A DNA stretch of 7,598 bases from Pseudanabaenaceae cyanobacterium MP8IB2.15 (GTDB lineage: Bacteria > Cyanobacteriota > Cyanobacteriia > Pseudanabaenales > Pseudanabaenaceae). A model generated the notes under the pieces. That model was not told where the DNA came from. It was given only the letters and a program-made list of their open reading frames with translations, and made no database searches. The translations under genes were made by a program, and so were the position numbers. Shown piece after piece: positions 5,664 to 7,598 of the stretch (its first letter is position 1; every line of letters starts with the position of its first letter). The stretch lies in the NCBI GenBank assembly GCA_030248825.1, contig JARCMB010000044.1:1-7598 (forward strand), read 5' to 3'.

Positions 5664-7460
5664 ATGATCAATTCAGCTAACCGTAATACCCTGTGGGCAA
5701 GCATTGTCGCGGAGGAATTGGATCGAGCAGGGGTGCGGACAGTTTGTGTTTCGCCTGGGTCGCGGTCTACACCTTTGGCGATCGCCTTTGCCGCGCATCA
5801 GAGTTTAAAAGTTTTGGTACATATCGATGAGCGATCGAGCAGCTTTTTTGGCTTGGGATTAGCAAAAGTCACAAAATCACCTGTGGGATTGCTCTGTACA
5901 TCAGGGACGGCGGCGGCGAACTACTATCCCGCGATTATTGAAGCCTATTACAGTGGGATTCCGTTGATTGTGCTGACTGCCGATCGACCGCCCGAATTGC
6001 GTGACTGTGGGGCAGGACAGACGATCGACCAGATACGGTTATATGGCAATCATGTCCGCTATTTTTTTGAAGTGGGAACGCCAGAGATTTCAGGATTTCG
6101 GTTGCGGCACTTGAGATCGCTGGTCAGTCGTGCGGTTGGGATTGCAGTCGGTAAAGCTCATACCCCATCGGGCCCAATCCATCTCAACTTCCCATTTCAA
6201 GACCCGCTCACGCCTGTAAATTTACCCGACGATGTGCCTGACGATCTTGCCCTGACTCAACCGCTAGCTTGGCAGGGTCGATCGACTGGATCTGCCTATA
6301 CTCAAACGGTTTCTGGCACGTTGACATTGGGGGTTGATTCGATCGCCACGATCGCTAACCAGATCATCAGTTGTCCTAAAGGTGTGATCGTTGTGGGGAT
6401 TTGGGCGGGAATTGGCGCAAGAGATGTCGAACTTGAAGCCGCAATCCGCCGACTCGCCGCCGTTACAGGATATCCATTACTGGCAGAATCTACTGGTTTA
6501 AATCGTCAAGATGTGATTAGCAGTTATGACAGCTTCTTTCGATCGACACGGTTCCGTAACACGCATATTCCCGATTTAGTCATCCGTTTCGGCGCGATGC
6601 CAACATCCAAAAGTTATCAAATTTGGTTAGAAAGCCATATCCAAACTCAGCAAATCATTATTGGTAACGGCAGTAACACCGATCCGACGCATGGGCTGAC
6701 CCAATCGATTCATGTCGATCCTGTGAGTTTTTGTGAACAACTGGCAAACTATCTCGAAATCTATACGCTACCAGACTGGCAGGACAAGGGCTGGCGAGAA
6801 TCTTTCCACCAAGCAGAGGTGATTACTAAGGGCGCGATCGCTGAATTTCTCGCTTCGATCGACACTTTATTCGAGGGCAAAGTATTTGCAGAGTTAGCGC
6901 ATTGGCTGCCTGCATATACACATCTTTTCGTGGCAAGCAGTATGCCGATTCGAGATTTAGATACGTTCTTTCACAATCAACAACCGATCCATGTACTGGC
7001 AAATCGTGGGACGAATGGGATTGATGGCATTGTGTCCAGTGCTTTAGGTGCGGCTTGGGGCTGCGATCGACCGATGGTTTTGGTCTGCGGCGATCTGACT
7101 TTTTACCATGACTTGAATGGTTTGATGGCAGTAAAAAAGTATCAGATTAACTTAACGATCGTGCTGCTCAACAACGATGGTGGTGGCATTTTCGACCTGC
7201 TCCCAATCGCCAATTTCGAGCCACCATTTACCGAACTGTTCTCCACCCCGCATGGCTTAGACTTTGCCCCGATTGTCCAAGCTTACGGCTGTGATTATGT
7301 CCAGATTCGGGATTGGCAACATTTTCACACCTGTGTGCTGGACTCGCTCCAACAATCTGGTACTCAAGTGCTGGAGATTAAAACCGATCGACAACTAAAC
7401 AAGCAATTACATCAACATCTCTGGCAAAGCATTCAGGATTCGATCGACCTTAACCTTTAA
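5664..7460 (+). CDS. menD: SEPHCHC synthase MenD (phylloquinone/menaquinone biosynthesis)
   Basis: This thiamine-diphosphate enzyme condenses isochorismate with decarboxylated 2-oxoglutarate to give SEPHCHC, the first committed step toward phylloquinone (photosystem I quinone in most cyanobacteria) or menaquinone. The N-terminal pyrimidine-binding domain has SPGSRSTPLAIAF (30-42) and the catalytic Glu56 in DERSSSFFGLG. Arg108 in TADRPPELRD and Gln119 in GAGQTIDQ match the E. coli substrate-site residues Arg107 and Gln118, offset by one. The C-terminal cofactor domain has NRGTNGIDG, then GDLTFYHDLNG (476-486) through NNDGGGIF (503-510), the metal/ThDP-binding motif. The length of 598 aa is full size. 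The ATG lacks a strong ribosome binding site. No other men gene is in the window. The stop is 2 nt from the stop of a convergent transporter gene. Confidence 0.97.
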   Translation: MINSANRNTLWASIVAEELDRAGVRTVCVSPGSRSTPLAIAFAAHQSLKVLVHIDERSSSFFGLGLAKVTKSPVGLLCTSGTAAANYYPAIIEAYYSGIPLIVLTADRPPELRDCGAGQTIDQIRLYGNHVRYFFEVGTPEISGFRLRHLRSLVSRAVGIAVGKAHTPSGPIHLNFPFQDPLTPVNLPDDVPDDLALTQPLAWQGRSTGSAYTQTVSGTLTLGVDSIATIANQIISCPKGVIVVGIWAGIGARDVELEAAIRRLAAVTGYPLLAESTGLNRQDVISSYDSFFRSTRFRNTHIPDLVIRFGAMPTSKSYQIWLESHIQTQQIIIGNGSNTDPTHGLTQSIHVDPVSFCEQLANYLEIYTLPDWQDKGWRESFHQAEVITKGAIAEFLASIDTLFEGKVFAELAHWLPAYTHLFVASSMPIRDLDTFFHNQQPIHVLANRGTNGIDGIVSSALGAAWGCDRPMVLVCGDLTFYHDLNGLMAVKKYQINLTIVLLNNDGGGIFDLLPIANFEPPFTELFSTPHGLDFAPIVQAYGCDYVQIRDWQHFHTCVLDSLQQSGTQVLEIKTDRQLNKQLHQHLWQSIQDSIDLNL

Positions 7461-7474
7461 CATCAACCTTTAAC
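7452..7474. repeat. 10-bp direct repeat across two converging stop codons
   Basis: AACCTTTAAC occurs at 7452-7461 and again at 7465-7474, a 13-nt period. The first copy contains the menD stop TAA; the second encodes, on the other strand, the Val-Lys-Gly end of the permease, whose stop lies between the copies. It looks like a small local duplication. It leaves no room for a separate terminator between the genes. Confidence 0.6.
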
Positions 7475-7598
7475 GCCTGCCCCCGCATCGGTTGGGATGA
7501 TGTATCGCTGCAACAAAATAAAGAAAACTAAAATCGGTAAAATCGAGATCACCGAGCCAGCCGCAATAAGTCGCCAATCTTCGGAAAACGCACTCGCC
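7463..7598 (-). CDS. Sugar ABC transporter permease, MalG type (3' end only)
   Basis: The last 44 codons of a gene whose 5' part lies beyond the window; it reads from the window edge to a TGA at 7463-7465. The peptide has a short amphipathic segment (SEDWRLIAAGS), one final membrane helix (about residues 15-30 of the fragment, VISILPILVFFILLQR) and the ending GAGVKG. This pattern, a last helix followed by LLQRY and a terminal VKG, is typical of inner-membrane permeases of the carbohydrate uptake (CUT1/MalG) family. The EAA loop that would confirm contact with the ATPase lies outside the window. The substrate cannot be told. The gene converges on menD with a 2-nt gap. Confidence 0.82.
   Translation of the reverse strand, partial: ASAFSEDWRLIAAGSVISILPILVFFILLQRYIIPTDAGAGVKG

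Overview
The window looks like a piece of a cyanobacterial chromosome. The hexamer CGATCG (core of the cyanobacterial HIP1 repeat) occurs about 41 times by hand count, against roughly two expected. The gene set also fits: menD (phylloquinone or menaquinone pathway), ctaA and ctaB (heme A for cytochrome oxidase), and a Uma2/DUF820 gene of the type abundant in cyanobacteria. The genus cannot be named from this window.

Layout. Positions 10-3025 (minus strand) hold ctaA, ctaB and moaA in transcription order, with gaps of 40 and 18 nt. ctaB makes heme O from heme B and ctaA converts heme O toward heme A. moaA, the radical-SAM enzyme that starts molybdenum-cofactor synthesis, follows as an apparent passenger. 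About 230 nt of AT-rich spacer (3026-3255) carries two short inverted repeats and a possible ctaA promoter.

Positions 3256-4700 (minus strand) hold a compact cassette: an ECF sigma factor, a small single-pass membrane protein overlapping it by 4 nt (probable anti-sigma factor), and a secreted Gln-rich Spy/CpxP-like protein 18 nt further on. The reasonable reading is an envelope-stress circuit: a sensor or chaperone outside, an anti-sigma in the membrane, and a sigma inside. Upstream of the sigma gene is a sequence resembling an ECF promoter, which suggests autoregulation. A degenerate heptanucleotide tandem repeat lies across the anti-sigma stop codon.

Positions 4832-7460 (plus strand) hold a Uma2-family gene and then a full-length menD. 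Two bases after menD, on the opposite strand, is the 3' end of a MalG-type sugar ABC transporter permease that runs off the window. A 10-bp direct repeat lies across the two converging stop codons.

No RNA gene, insertion sequence, CRISPR array or gene-free stretch above 300 nt was seen. The most interesting part is the sigma/anti-sigma/Spy cassette. Most of the rest is ordinary core metabolism in a slightly unusual arrangement.
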